A stretch of DNA of 23,852 bases from Pseudomonadota bacterium (GTDB taxonomy: Bacteria; Pseudomonadota; Gammaproteobacteria; Acidiferrobacterales; UBA6901). The translations under genes and the position numbers were made by a program. Positions 17,725-23,852 of this stretch are shown piece by piece. The notes under the pieces were generated by a model that was not told where the DNA came from, did no database searches, and saw only the letters and a list, made by a program, of their open reading frames with translations. Every line of letters begins with the position of its first letter. Position 1 is the first letter of the stretch. The stretch spans positions 1 to 23,852 of the forward strand of contig JAJYEK010000047.1 of assembly GCA_021785795.1 (NCBI GenBank). The letters are read 5' to 3'.

Positions 17725-18048
17725 ATGGCAACAAAGAGCAAGGCGACGAAAAAACCCACCACCAAGTCCGAAATCCTGACCTACATTTCAGACAAGACCG
17801 ACCTGAAACGCAAGGACGTCAACGCAGTGTTCGAACACCTCTCCAATCTGATCCGCCGCGATCTGAAGAACGGTCCTGGAGTCGTCAACGTGTTCGGATT
17901 GATGAAGCTGAAGGTGGTGCGCAAACCGGCCGTTCCGGCCCGCAAGGGGATCAATCCCTTCACCAAGGAAGAAGTCACGTTCAAGGCCAAACCAGCCCGG
18001 AACGTGGTCAAGGTCCAGCCCCTGAAGTCACTCAAGGAAATGGTCTGA
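17725..18048 (+). CDS. HU/IHF-family DNA-binding protein
   Basis: This 107-residue basic nucleoid protein has a Lys-rich N-terminal extension (MATKSKATKKPTTK) before the HU-like helix pair (SEILTYISDKTDLKRKDVNAVFEHL) and the DNA-binding beta arm (RKGINPFTKEEVTFKAKPAR). The arm carries the N-P intercalating pair in GINPFT. The C-terminal VVKVQPLKSLKEMV is typical of the variant HU proteins common in gammaproteobacteria. GGAG lies six bases before the ATG. It is the first plus-strand gene of the window and is probably monocistronic, ending at a strong hairpin. Confidence 0.93.
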   Translation: MATKSKATKKPTTKSEILTYISDKTDLKRKDVNAVFEHLSNLIRRDLKNGPGVVNVFGLMKLKVVRKPAVPARKGINPFTKEEVTFKAKPARNVVKVQPLKSLKEMV

Positions 18049-18065
18049 TTCACGGCGCATCGAAG

Positions 18066-18092
18066 GCAACGCGCCGGCAACCGGCGCGTTGC
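18066..18092 (+). terminator. 12-bp hairpin after the HU-family gene
   Basis: GCAACGCGCCGG (18066-18077) and CCGGCGCGTTGC (18081-18092) form a perfect 12-bp stem with a CAA loop, starting 17 bases after the stop codon. Only a short TTT follows further on, so termination may rely on the exceptional stem strength or on another factor. Confidence 0.65.
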
Positions 18093-18238
18093 CGCGATTG
18101 CCCGGCTTTCCCCGGAAATTTCATCCCCGCTCCGGCAGTCCGGCGCCCAGCCACGCCGGCGAACCGGACCGGTTCCGCATAGGCCACCCCTGCCTTCGGC
18201 GCCGCCGCACTGGAGATGCACCCGAGCCATACAGGCGT

Positions 18239-18270
18239 TTGTCGGGAACACCGACTCCGGGATATATAAT
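18239..18270 (+). promoter_or_regulatory. Putative promoter of the Nudix gene
   Basis: A perfect TATAAT lies at 18265-18270, about 50 bases before the Nudix ATG. TTGTCG at 18239-18244 could be the -35, but the spacing is 20 bases to TATAAT, or 18 to the overlapping TATATA at 18263-18268. Confidence 0.4.
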
Positions 18271-18320
18271 GGGCCTTATCCCGATGCAGGATATTGATAC
18301 TCAGGATTTCCATCCCGGCG

Positions 18321-18878
18321 ATGAAATATTGCAGTGAGTGCGGTGCTCCGGTCAGACTGAAGGTGCCTGCCGGCGACAACCTTCCCCGCTACGTCTGCGA
18401 GCGCTGCCAGACGATCCATTACCAGAACCCCAAGCTGGTGGTCGGCTGCATTCCGGAACGGGGCAGTGAGGTGCTACTGTGCCGCCGGGCGATCAACCCC
18501 CGTTACGGGCTGTGGACGCTGCCGGCCGGATTCATGGAAAACGGAGAAACCACCGCCGCCGCCGCCGCGCGCGAAGCCCGGGAAGAAGCAAATGCGGACG
18601 TCGATATCGGCGAACTGTTCAGCCTGTTCAATCTGCCACACGTCAACCAGGTGTACCTGATATTCCATGGACAGCTGCTCAATTCCGACTATGCGCCTGG
18701 CACCGAGAGTCTCGAGGTGAAACTATTCCGGGAAGCGGACATTCCCTGGAATGAGCTGGCCTTTCCCGCGATCCAGCGCACGCTGCGGTACTACTACCAG
18801 GACCGCCGAACGGGCAGATTGGCTTTTCATCTGGGCGACATCACCGCATCGACAGATCCGGGGCCCGGGTCCGGCTGA
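18321..18878 (+). CDS. Nudix hydrolase with N-terminal zinc ribbon
   Basis: This 185-residue protein has a zinc ribbon at Cys4, Cys7, Cys26 and Cys29 (KYCSECG and VCERCQ) followed by IHYQNPKLVVG. The Nudix box is canonical: GFMENGETTAAAAAREAREEANADV in two parts, GX5E then REAREE. Relatives hydrolyse nucleoside diphosphate derivatives such as ADP-ribose or NADH-like compounds; the exact substrate is open. I start at ATG 18321, where the family-typical MKYCSECGAP begins; a TTG nine codons upstream is possible. The ribosome site is weak for both. It lies between the HU-family gene and ssb. Confidence 0.9.
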   Translation: MKYCSECGAPVRLKVPAGDNLPRYVCERCQTIHYQNPKLVVGCIPERGSEVLLCRRAINPRYGLWTLPAGFMENGETTAAAAAREAREEANADVDIGELFSLFNLPHVNQVYLIFHGQLLNSDYAPGTESLEVKLFREADIPWNELAFPAIQRTLRYYYQDRRTGRLAFHLGDITASTDPGPGSG

Positions 18879-19088
18879 CGCAACACCGGAGATCCGGTTC
18901 GGCCGCGGCGCGGTCGCGCCCCGCCCCGCCAGGACATTACCCGCAGGACTTGCCGCCGTCATGGCGCTGGCGGAGAATTCAACGTCTTGCGGTTCCGATA
19001 AGATACAGATTTTCACCCATATGCCACAGAAGATCGGGTTTTCGTCGGGAACAGGCAGTCTCTGTGGTCAACGCTAGGAGGAATGCAT

Positions 19089-19562
19089 ATGGCACGCGGC
19101 ATCAACAAAGTCATACTGGTAGGCCATCTCGGCAAGGATCCGGAAGTCCGCTATTCCCCCAATGGCGGTGCGATCGCCAATATCACTTTGGCCACGTCGG
19201 AGTCATGGAAGGACAAGGCCAGCGGCGAGAAGCAGGAGCGTACCGAATGGCACCGGGTGGTATTTTTCGGCCGTCTGGCTGAAATAGCCGGTGAATACCT
19301 GAAGAAAGGCGCACAAATCTACGTCGAAGGGCGTCTGCAGACGCGCAAATGGCAGGACAAGGAAGGCAAAGACCGCTACACCACGGAAATCGTCGCAAAC
19401 GAAATGCAGATGCTCGGATCGCGCGAAGGACGGGGGGTGCCGGCGGACGTCGACATGGATCAGTCGGCGATGGCAGACACGCGCCCGGCAGCCACCACCG
19501 GCGGCCAGGCCGCGAAGGGAGGCGGCCCCGCGGATGACTTCGATGATGACATCCCGTTCTGA
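19089..19562 (+). CDS. ssb: Single-stranded DNA-binding protein SSB
   Basis: This 157-residue protein has the bacterial SSB OB fold ([61 protein letters not shown], then [13 protein letters not shown]). A disordered Gly/Ala-rich linker leads to the acidic tip DDFDDDIPF that recruits repair and replication partners. Two ATGs lie close together; I use 19089 because AGGAGG (19076-19081) is seven bases upstream, whereas the ATG at 19083 leaves only one base. A mobile element begins about 95 bases downstream. Confidence 0.98.
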   Translation: MARGINKVILVGHLGKDPEVRYSPNGGAIANITLATSESWKDKASGEKQERTEWHRVVFFGRLAEIAGEYLKKGAQIYVEGRLQTRKWQDKEGKDRYTTEIVANEMQMLGSREGRGVPADVDMDQSAMADTRPAATTGGQAAKGGGPADDFDDDIPF

Positions 19563-19672
19563 GGATATATCTCGCCTGGTGCGCGCAGACGGAAGATGCC
19601 GCAAGCTCCCGCGGTGAGGCCGGGGCTGGTCGAGCAGCGTTGGGTGCGGGGGCTGCACCCGTTACTATGTTC

Positions 19673-19846
19673 ATGCCCCTACAATAGGGGCATCGGCCAA
19701 CCAGACCCGGCATGATTTCTGCCCCCAGTCGACCATGATCCGGGGGGTGTTGTCACCGGGTCTGGAAGGCAGTGCATCATCGCTGATAGGGTTCGGCCCA
19801 TTGTGCTGAAAGGCCGCCTGTAACGTGGATGCCGAGACGCACTGCC
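19673..19846 (+). ncRNA. Predicted bridge RNA of the IS110 element
   Basis: Three stem-loops follow one another. First, ATGCCCCTA/TAGGGGCAT (19673-19681, 19685-19693) with a CAA loop. Second, a perfect 10-bp stem CCAGACCCGG/CCGGGTCTGG (19701-19710, 19756-19765) enclosing 45 bases. Third, a perfect 8-bp stem GGCAGTGC/GCACTGCC (19768-19775, 19839-19846) enclosing 63 bases with an inner CGGCC/GGCCG stem (19794-19798, 19812-19816). A 5' hairpin, a target-binding loop and a donor-binding loop in this order are the known layout of the IS621 bridge RNA. The transcript ends are unknown; the assignment is from structure and position. Confidence 0.75.
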
Positions 19847-19894
19847 AGGAGGTCGTTCACCGCAGGCAAACCTGGAAGGCAAAGGAGTGTCGGT

Positions 19895-21100
19895 ATGGAC
19901 AAGTTCACTCATCATGACGGGTTCGATGTTTTCATCGGGGTCGACGTGGGCAAGGGCGAGCATCACGCCGTGGCCATCGACCGGACAGGTAAGCGGTTGT
20001 TCGATAAAGCCCTGCCCAATGACGAATTGAGGCTCAAGGCGCTTCTCATCGAGCTCAAGGAGCATGGTGCACTGCTGCTCGTTGTCGATCAGCCGGCCAC
20101 CATCGGCGCGCTGCCCGTGACCGTGGCGCGCTCGCAAGGCGTTGAAGTCGCGTATCTGCCGGGGCTGGCGATGCGCCGGATTGCCGATCTCCATGCCGGG
20201 GAAGCAAAGACCGATGCACGTGACGCCGCCATCATCGCCGAAGCTGCGCGCTCCATGCCGCATGCCCTGCGCACACTGCCGAAAAGCGATGAGGCGCTCG
20301 CGCAATTGATGCTCCTGTGCGGCTTTGACGATGATCTTGCCGGGCAGATCACCCAGGTGAGCAACCGCATCCGCGGGCTTCTCACCCAGATCCACCCGGC
20401 GCTTGAGCGAGTGCTGGGCCCTAAGCTCGATCACCCGGCGGTGCTGAACCTCCTGCAGAAATACCCCTCGCCTCAAACCCTGTCGGCCGTCAGCGAGAAA
20501 CGTCTGATGGCCTTTCTCGCCCGGCTCGCGCCGCGCCTGGCGAAGACCTTGGCCGGCGAAATCCACCAGGCCTTGCGGGAGCAGACCGTCATCGTTCCCG
20601 GAACGCAGGCCGCAGAGCTCGTCGTGCCGAGACTCGCCGAGCAGCTCACCACCTTGCGCCGCCAGCGGGAGGAGCTTAAGAACGAAGTCGAACAGCGCGT
20701 GAACGCGCACCCTCTTGCCCCGGTCCTGATGAGCATGCCGGGAGTCGGCGTCAGGACCGCAGCGAGACTCCTCACCGACGTCACGAGCCGCCCCTTCGCT
20801 TCGGCAGCACACCTCGCGGCCTATGCCGGGCTGGCCCCGGTCACGCGCCGCTCGGGTAGTTCGATCCGCGGTGAGCATCCTTCCCGGCGCGGGAACAAGG
20901 TGCTCAAACGCGCTCTGTTCCTCTCGGCGTTCGCTGCGCTGCGCGACCCGGTCTCCCGGGCCTACTACGATCGCAAGATCCAGCAAGGCAAACGGCACAA
21001 CCAGGCGCTTATCGCCCTCGCGCGCCGGCGCTGCGATGTGCTCTTTGCGATGATCCGTGATGGCAGCTTCTATCATGCTGCTCCCGTGGATAACGCTTGA
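19895..21100 (+). CDS. IS110-family transposase (bridge-RNA-guided recombinase)
   Basis: This 401-residue recombinase has the N-terminal RuvC-like DEDD domain: Asp17 in GVDVGK, Asp65 in VVDQPATIG (where many relatives have Glu), and Asp107 and Asp110 in KTDARDA. A coiled-coil segment (about 245-270) follows. The C-terminal Transposase_20 domain has MSMPGVGVRTAARLLTDV, LAAYAGLAP and RRSGSSIRG, where Ser320 is the probable catalytic serine. I start at ATG 19895, with GGAG seven bases upstream; the open frame extends 22 codons earlier into the RNA-coding region. The last ORF codons run almost to the element's right end. Confidence 0.93.
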   Translation: MDKFTHHDGFDVFIGVDVGKGEHHAVAIDRTGKRLFDKALPNDELRLKALLIELKEHGALLLVVDQPATIGALPVTVARSQGVEVAYLPGLAMRRIADLHAGEAKTDARDAAIIAEAARSMPHALRTLPKSDEALAQLMLLCGFDDDLAGQITQVSNRIRGLLTQIHPALERVLGPKLDHPAVLNLLQKYPSPQTLSAVSEKRLMAFLARLAPRLAKTLAGEIHQALREQTVIVPGTQAAELVVPRLAEQLTTLRRQREELKNEVEQRVNAHPLAPVLMSMPGVGVRTAARLLTDVTSRPFASAAHLAAYAGLAPVTRRSGSSIRGEHPSRRGNKVLKRALFLSAFAALRDPVSRAYYDRKIQQGKRHNQALIALARRRCDVLFAMIRDGSFYHAAPVDNA

Positions 21101-21102
21101 CT
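21097..21102 (+). promoter_or_regulatory. Outward -35-like box at the IS right end
   Basis: TTGACT lies at the extreme right end and reads outward. In IS110 elements a promoter can form across the joined ends of the excised circle and drive the bridge RNA. Here the nearest -10-like hexamer in the left end, TACTAT (19663-19668), would sit about 20 bases away after joining, which is longer than ideal. Confidence 0.35.
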
Positions 21103-21120
21103 AAACATATAGGGGCACCC

Positions 21121-21493
21121 CCCCGCACCCTAACTAAAGCCGGGCGTGAACCTCTCGATTCATCCGGCGCCTAGGGTCCCGCTGCGAAATTCGGATGCCA
21201 GCGCACGAGGAAGCGGTCCAGCGTGCGCAGCGCCGCTCAGTGTGGCTGCCGCGCCGCTTGGCACCCTTGCAGCAGGCGATCTTCATCTTGGCGGTGTGAA
21301 GCGTGCGATGCCTGGCCGGCACTCCAGCCGCTCGCGGCGCGAAGCGCGCTTGCGCTTCGCGCCGGCTTGTTGGTCATAGTGCGACATCATCTTCGAATCC
21401 AGGTCGGGCGCCAAACCCTCCACGGATAATTGGGCAAACCAGCAGCGAGACAGCGCCCGCATCACGTGATCATTGTGGCCTGCGAGATCCTGT
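21121..21493. other. 373-base gap between the IS and the chemoreceptor gene
   Basis: No open frame here has a family signature or a good ribosome site. Minus-strand frames of 62-85 residues are Arg-rich and break across each other, which would fit a decayed gene. The stretch holds the palindrome ATCACGTGAT (21461-21470) and the strong hairpin at 21335-21364. Confidence 0.5.
21335..21364. repeat. 13-bp perfect hairpin
   Basis: CGGCGCGAAGCGC (21335-21347) and GCGCTTCGCGCCG (21352-21364) form a perfect 13-bp stem with a GCTT loop. There is no T-tract on either side, so a simple intrinsic terminator is unlikely. The form resembles a REP-type palindrome, but no second copy was found in this window. 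Confidence 0.7.
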
Positions 21494-22942
21494 TCATCGA
21501 TCCTCGCCCGTGCGCGCTTCATAGCCGACCCGAAACCCACCCCAATGACGTCCGTCCACCCGAATGGGAACGGAGAGATCGAAGAACACTTGGCCGGTAT
21601 CCCTCTGATAGGTCTGCAGCAATACCTCGTTCGTGTTCGATCCGCATCGGGCGCCGGTCCGGTCGTCGAAGATTCGCTTCGTCCTGTTGTTCACCAGGTC
21701 CGTTTCGCGATCTCCGGTAAGCGGTTTCGAAAACCGCCGGTTATGCGTGGGGAAATACCCGTTCCGATCGACAGCCCCCGCATACACGACCTCCCGCATC
21801 GCATCTAGGATCGGCTCCTGGATGTCCGGAAGCATGCGATCAGTGAATTCGTCATACCGCGTCTTGTACTTTTGAGGAAAGGTATCCGGAATGGGCTTGT
21901 AATCCGTATCGAACACATCGGGATGCGACAAGCGGCCAGCCCGAATCGCCTCTTCGAACACCTGGGCGACCCGGGCCGCCGCCGTTCTGGCGACGTCATA
22001 GATTCTGCGATGCCACTCTGCGGAACCGTCCAGGATCATCAACCTCTGAGCCGCCTCCGCGTGCTCCGTGAGCGCCAGCGAATCGGACGCCATTGACTCC
22101 ATCGCCTTCTTTACGTCGCCCAGCTTGGAAGTCATTTCCCGGGCATTCTCTGACATGTGCATAGCCTGCCCCGCGTTGACCTCGGCCGTCGACGCGATCG
22201 ACGCGACGAACGTCCCCATGTCGATGGTGTCCCGAAGAATTTCGCCAAGCTGCTTGACCACGGTGTCGACGTTTCCGGACGCCTTTCTCGAAGCCGCAAG
22301 CAGTGAATCCGACTTGCCGACGGACTCCGATGTCGCTCCGGAAATGGTCCCGGAAAGATCATCGATCTCCGCCGTCGCCTCTGCGGTGCGCTGCGCCAGC
22401 TTCCTGACCTCGTCCGCGACGACGGCGAATCCGCGACCACGCTCCCCGGCGCGGGCCGCCTCGATCGCGGCGTTGAGCGCCAAAAGGTTCGTCTGATCCG
22501 CGATCTCGCGGATCATGCGCGTCGACACGTGGATGCGCTTCGTGTTTTCGACCAGAGATTCGATCACTGCGCGGGTCTCCTCGGACCAGTGCATAATCGA
22601 CCGGATGTCGCCCACGACCTCCTCCAGCGAACGGATACCGGACTCGCTCCGCGTCTTGTTGCGAAGCGCCGATTCAGCCGACTCCTTTGCCCGCGAGAAC
22701 ATCGAGTTCGAAGCCTCCCGAGAAGCATCCGATACGGATGCGACGTGCTCCATGGAAGTCGCTACACCATGGACGTCGTCAGCCACGACCCTGAGCCGGG
22801 CGGAGAACCGGGCGAGCGATATCGAATTTTTGTCCAGTACCGCACAGGTCTCCGTCAGAAGAGCGGCATGATCGGCTCCATCTCTCGCCGACTCCAGAAG
22901 AGAGTTCTTCGCCGGACGCCGCCAAAAGAACAGTCGTTCCAT
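21494..22942 (-). CDS. Soluble methyl-accepting chemotaxis protein with C-terminal sensor
   Basis: This 482-residue chemoreceptor has no membrane helix and no signal peptide. The coiled-coil signalling domain comes first; its hairpin tip [20 protein letters not shown] to [18 protein letters not shown] (about 144-183) contacts CheA and CheW. The C-terminal third (about 330-482) has [43 protein letters not shown] and [12 protein letters not shown], a cytoplasmic sensor module seen after the signalling domain in many proteobacterial receptors; its ligand is unknown to me. I choose ATG 22942, with GAGG six bases upstream, over the longer frame from 22996. No other che genes are present. Confidence 0.92.
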   Translation of the reverse strand: MERLFFWRRPAKNSLLESARDGADHAALLTETCAVLDKNSISLARFSARLRVVADDVHGVATSMEHVASVSDASREASNSMFSRAKESAESALRNKTRSESGIRSLEEVVGDIRSIMHWSEETRAVIESLVENTKRIHVSTRMIREIADQTNLLALNAAIEAARAGERGRGFAVVADEVRKLAQRTAEATAEIDDLSGTISGATSESVGKSDSLLAASRKASGNVDTVVKQLGEILRDTIDMGTFVASIASTAEVNAGQAMHMSENAREMTSKLGDVKKAMESMASDSLALTEHAEAAQRLMILDGSAEWHRRIYDVARTAAARVAQVFEEAIRAGRLSHPDVFDTDYKPIPDTFPQKYKTRYDEFTDRMLPDIQEPILDAMREVVYAGAVDRNGYFPTHNRRFSKPLTGDRETDLVNNRTKRIFDDRTGARCGSNTNEVLLQTYQRDTGQVFFDLSVPIRVDGRHWGGFRVGYEARTGEDR

Positions 22943-23746
22943 ACCGCACCTCACACCTTGAATCCATAAATCAGCGCACACACGGTCGGCCAGCACCGAG
23001 ACATTGCCGGCAACCTGTCACGCTTGCTTTCGGAGTCCGCCAGGTCTTTGGACAGGCGGGCGATGCCGTCGACTCGCCTGGAAACGGCATGCGCTGAACA
23101 CGGCTGTTTGTTCAGAGCGAGCTGGATTTCCATGGGAGACCGAACAGTTTTTTTACTTCCTCCGACATGGACCGGATCGCCGCGCCGGCGTCCTGGAAAA
23201 AGGGCTCCGCGGCCGCGGTCCGTTCCCCGCGGGCGCCACGTATTGGGTGACGCCGGCGATTCTGCCTTAGATTCCTTCTACCATCGGTCCAACGCGCGCC
23301 GTCGCGCTGGACGTGCTTTCGTACGATCGTCGACCTCGTTGGCGCCGGCCAGACCGTTGCGCGCGACATGCCGGCGAATACCGCAATGGCAGGGCTTTCC
23401 CGGTTGCGCGTCCGAACCGGCCTCGAAGCCCCCCGGTTTCTCCCGATTGGCCGGCTGGGCAAACGGCACGCAAAGGCGCCGATGGAGACGATTGAAATTG
23501 CGAACATTGAAGTTGCCGCAGTACTTTGCAACCCGGTGACCAGACACGGTCCAGGACGCAAACCCCTTCGCCCGAGCCAGAACGAGTTTGCCCGCGCACG
23601 TCGGCACCTCCTAGACAAAGTCCAGGAGGGCGCCGAAATGGCGCATCCCCATTCAAAGGGCTAACGCTCCGAAAATCCATGAACCCCACGCCGGACCATC
23701 GTTTCCAGATTACCTTATCTTCTTTCGATTTCACAGACACAGTCTC

Positions 23747-23805
23747 TTCCAACGTGGTTTGATCCTGAACAGGGGGCCGTATTTCCAACGAGGTATGAGC
23801 CTGAA
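23747..23805. repeat. 23-base imperfect direct repeat
   Basis: Two copies (23747-23769 and 23783-23805) begin TTCCAACG and end CCTGAA, with three mismatches in 23 bases and a 36-base period. They could be transposase-binding repeats at the end of an element lying beyond the window, such as the multiple terminal repeats of IS21-like elements, or tandem operators. There is no third copy at the same period. Confidence 0.6.
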
Positions 23806-23818
23806 GGTTAGCGTTTGG

Positions 23819-23846
23819 GTCGATCATTACCCCCATGGTGATCGAC
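23819..23846. repeat. 8-bp inverted repeat at the window end
   Basis: GTCGATCA (23819-23826) and TGATCGAC (23839-23846) form a perfect 8-bp inverted repeat with a 12-base spacer. It lies directly beyond the 23-base direct repeats, so both may belong to the same regulatory or element-end region. Confidence 0.5.
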
Positions 23847-23852
23847 ATGAAT

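Larger units (their letters stand above)
19661..21120 (+). mobile_element. IS110-family insertion sequence, apparently intact
   Basis: The element comprises about 234 bases of 5' non-coding sequence, one transposase gene (19895-21100) and a very short right end. This long-left, short-right layout fits the IS110 group rather than IS1111. There are no long terminal inverted repeats, as expected. The boundaries are inferred: GCACCC occurs at 19655-19660 and 21115-21120, so insertion at one copy would give a 1460-base element. A competing pair is ATAGGGGCA, ending at 19692 and 21117, which would give 1425 bases. The gene is not broken, so the copy may be active. Confidence 0.8.
22943..23852. other. 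910-base stretch without a convincing gene
   Basis: Overlapping minus-strand frames (60, 168, 109 and 193 residues) occupy 22951-23848, but none has a recognisable domain or a good Shine-Dalgarno sequence, and they are rich in Arg and Pro. The 193-residue frame begins with less biased sequence (SLEIRPPVQDQTTLEETVS) and then turns low-quality, which would fit a frameshifted or truncated gene. Repeats lie at 23747-23805 and 23819-23846. Confidence 0.45.

Noticed and set aside
19679..21076. 465-residue minus-strand frame opposite the IS110 transposase
   Set aside because: It mirrors the transposase gene; the plus-strand protein has all family motifs.
22951..23133. 60-residue minus-strand frame just upstream of the chemoreceptor gene
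   Set aside because: No Shine-Dalgarno sequence, no recognisable domain, and its 3' end overlaps the leader of the receptor gene.
23267..23848. 193-residue minus-strand frame at the window end
   Set aside because: Most of it is low-complexity Arg/Gly/Ser/Pro sequence with no family signature; kept only as part of a possible decayed gene.

Overview
The window looks like chromosomal DNA of a high-GC gammaproteobacterium. The gene order ybgC-tolQRAB-pal-ybgF-queE-queC-tRNA-Lys and the preceding fmdB-aspS-nudB-yebC-ruvCAB block are typical of that class. A YeeE/YedE-type transporter for a reduced sulfur compound hints at sulfur metabolism, but the species cannot be named from this sequence. Functions are assigned from motifs, length and synteny; no database search was possible.

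Positions 1-17562 are almost entirely minus-strand. In transcription order they hold: an uncharacterised membrane protein, a YajD-type HNH protein, a YbaK-type deacylase, an FmdB zinc ribbon, a 755-base gap, aspS, nudB, an alpha/beta hydrolase, yebC, ruvC, ruvA, ruvB, ybgC, tolQ, tolR, tolA, tolB, pal, ybgF, queE, queC, a yedE-like transporter with a clear terminator, and tRNA-Lys(UUU). Many junctions are translationally coupled (ATGA, GTGA, TTGA and TGATG overlaps). Functionally this covers Asp-tRNA charging, Holliday-junction processing, the Tol-Pal envelope machine and queuosine precursor synthesis.

Positions 17563-19562 switch to the plus strand: an HU/IHF-family protein followed by a 12-bp hairpin, a Nudix hydrolase with an N-terminal zinc ribbon, and ssb.

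Positions about 19655-21120 are an IS110-family element. Its 5' non-coding region holds three consecutive stem-loops (a 5' hairpin and two large loops), the layout known for IS110 bridge RNAs. Short loop segments match the element ends and the flank. This is the most interesting system in the window.

Positions 21121-23852 are accessory in character: 373 bases without a recognisable gene but with a 13-bp perfect hairpin, a soluble chemoreceptor with a C-terminal sensor domain, and about 900 bases with no convincing gene that end in a 23-base imperfect direct repeat and a palindrome.
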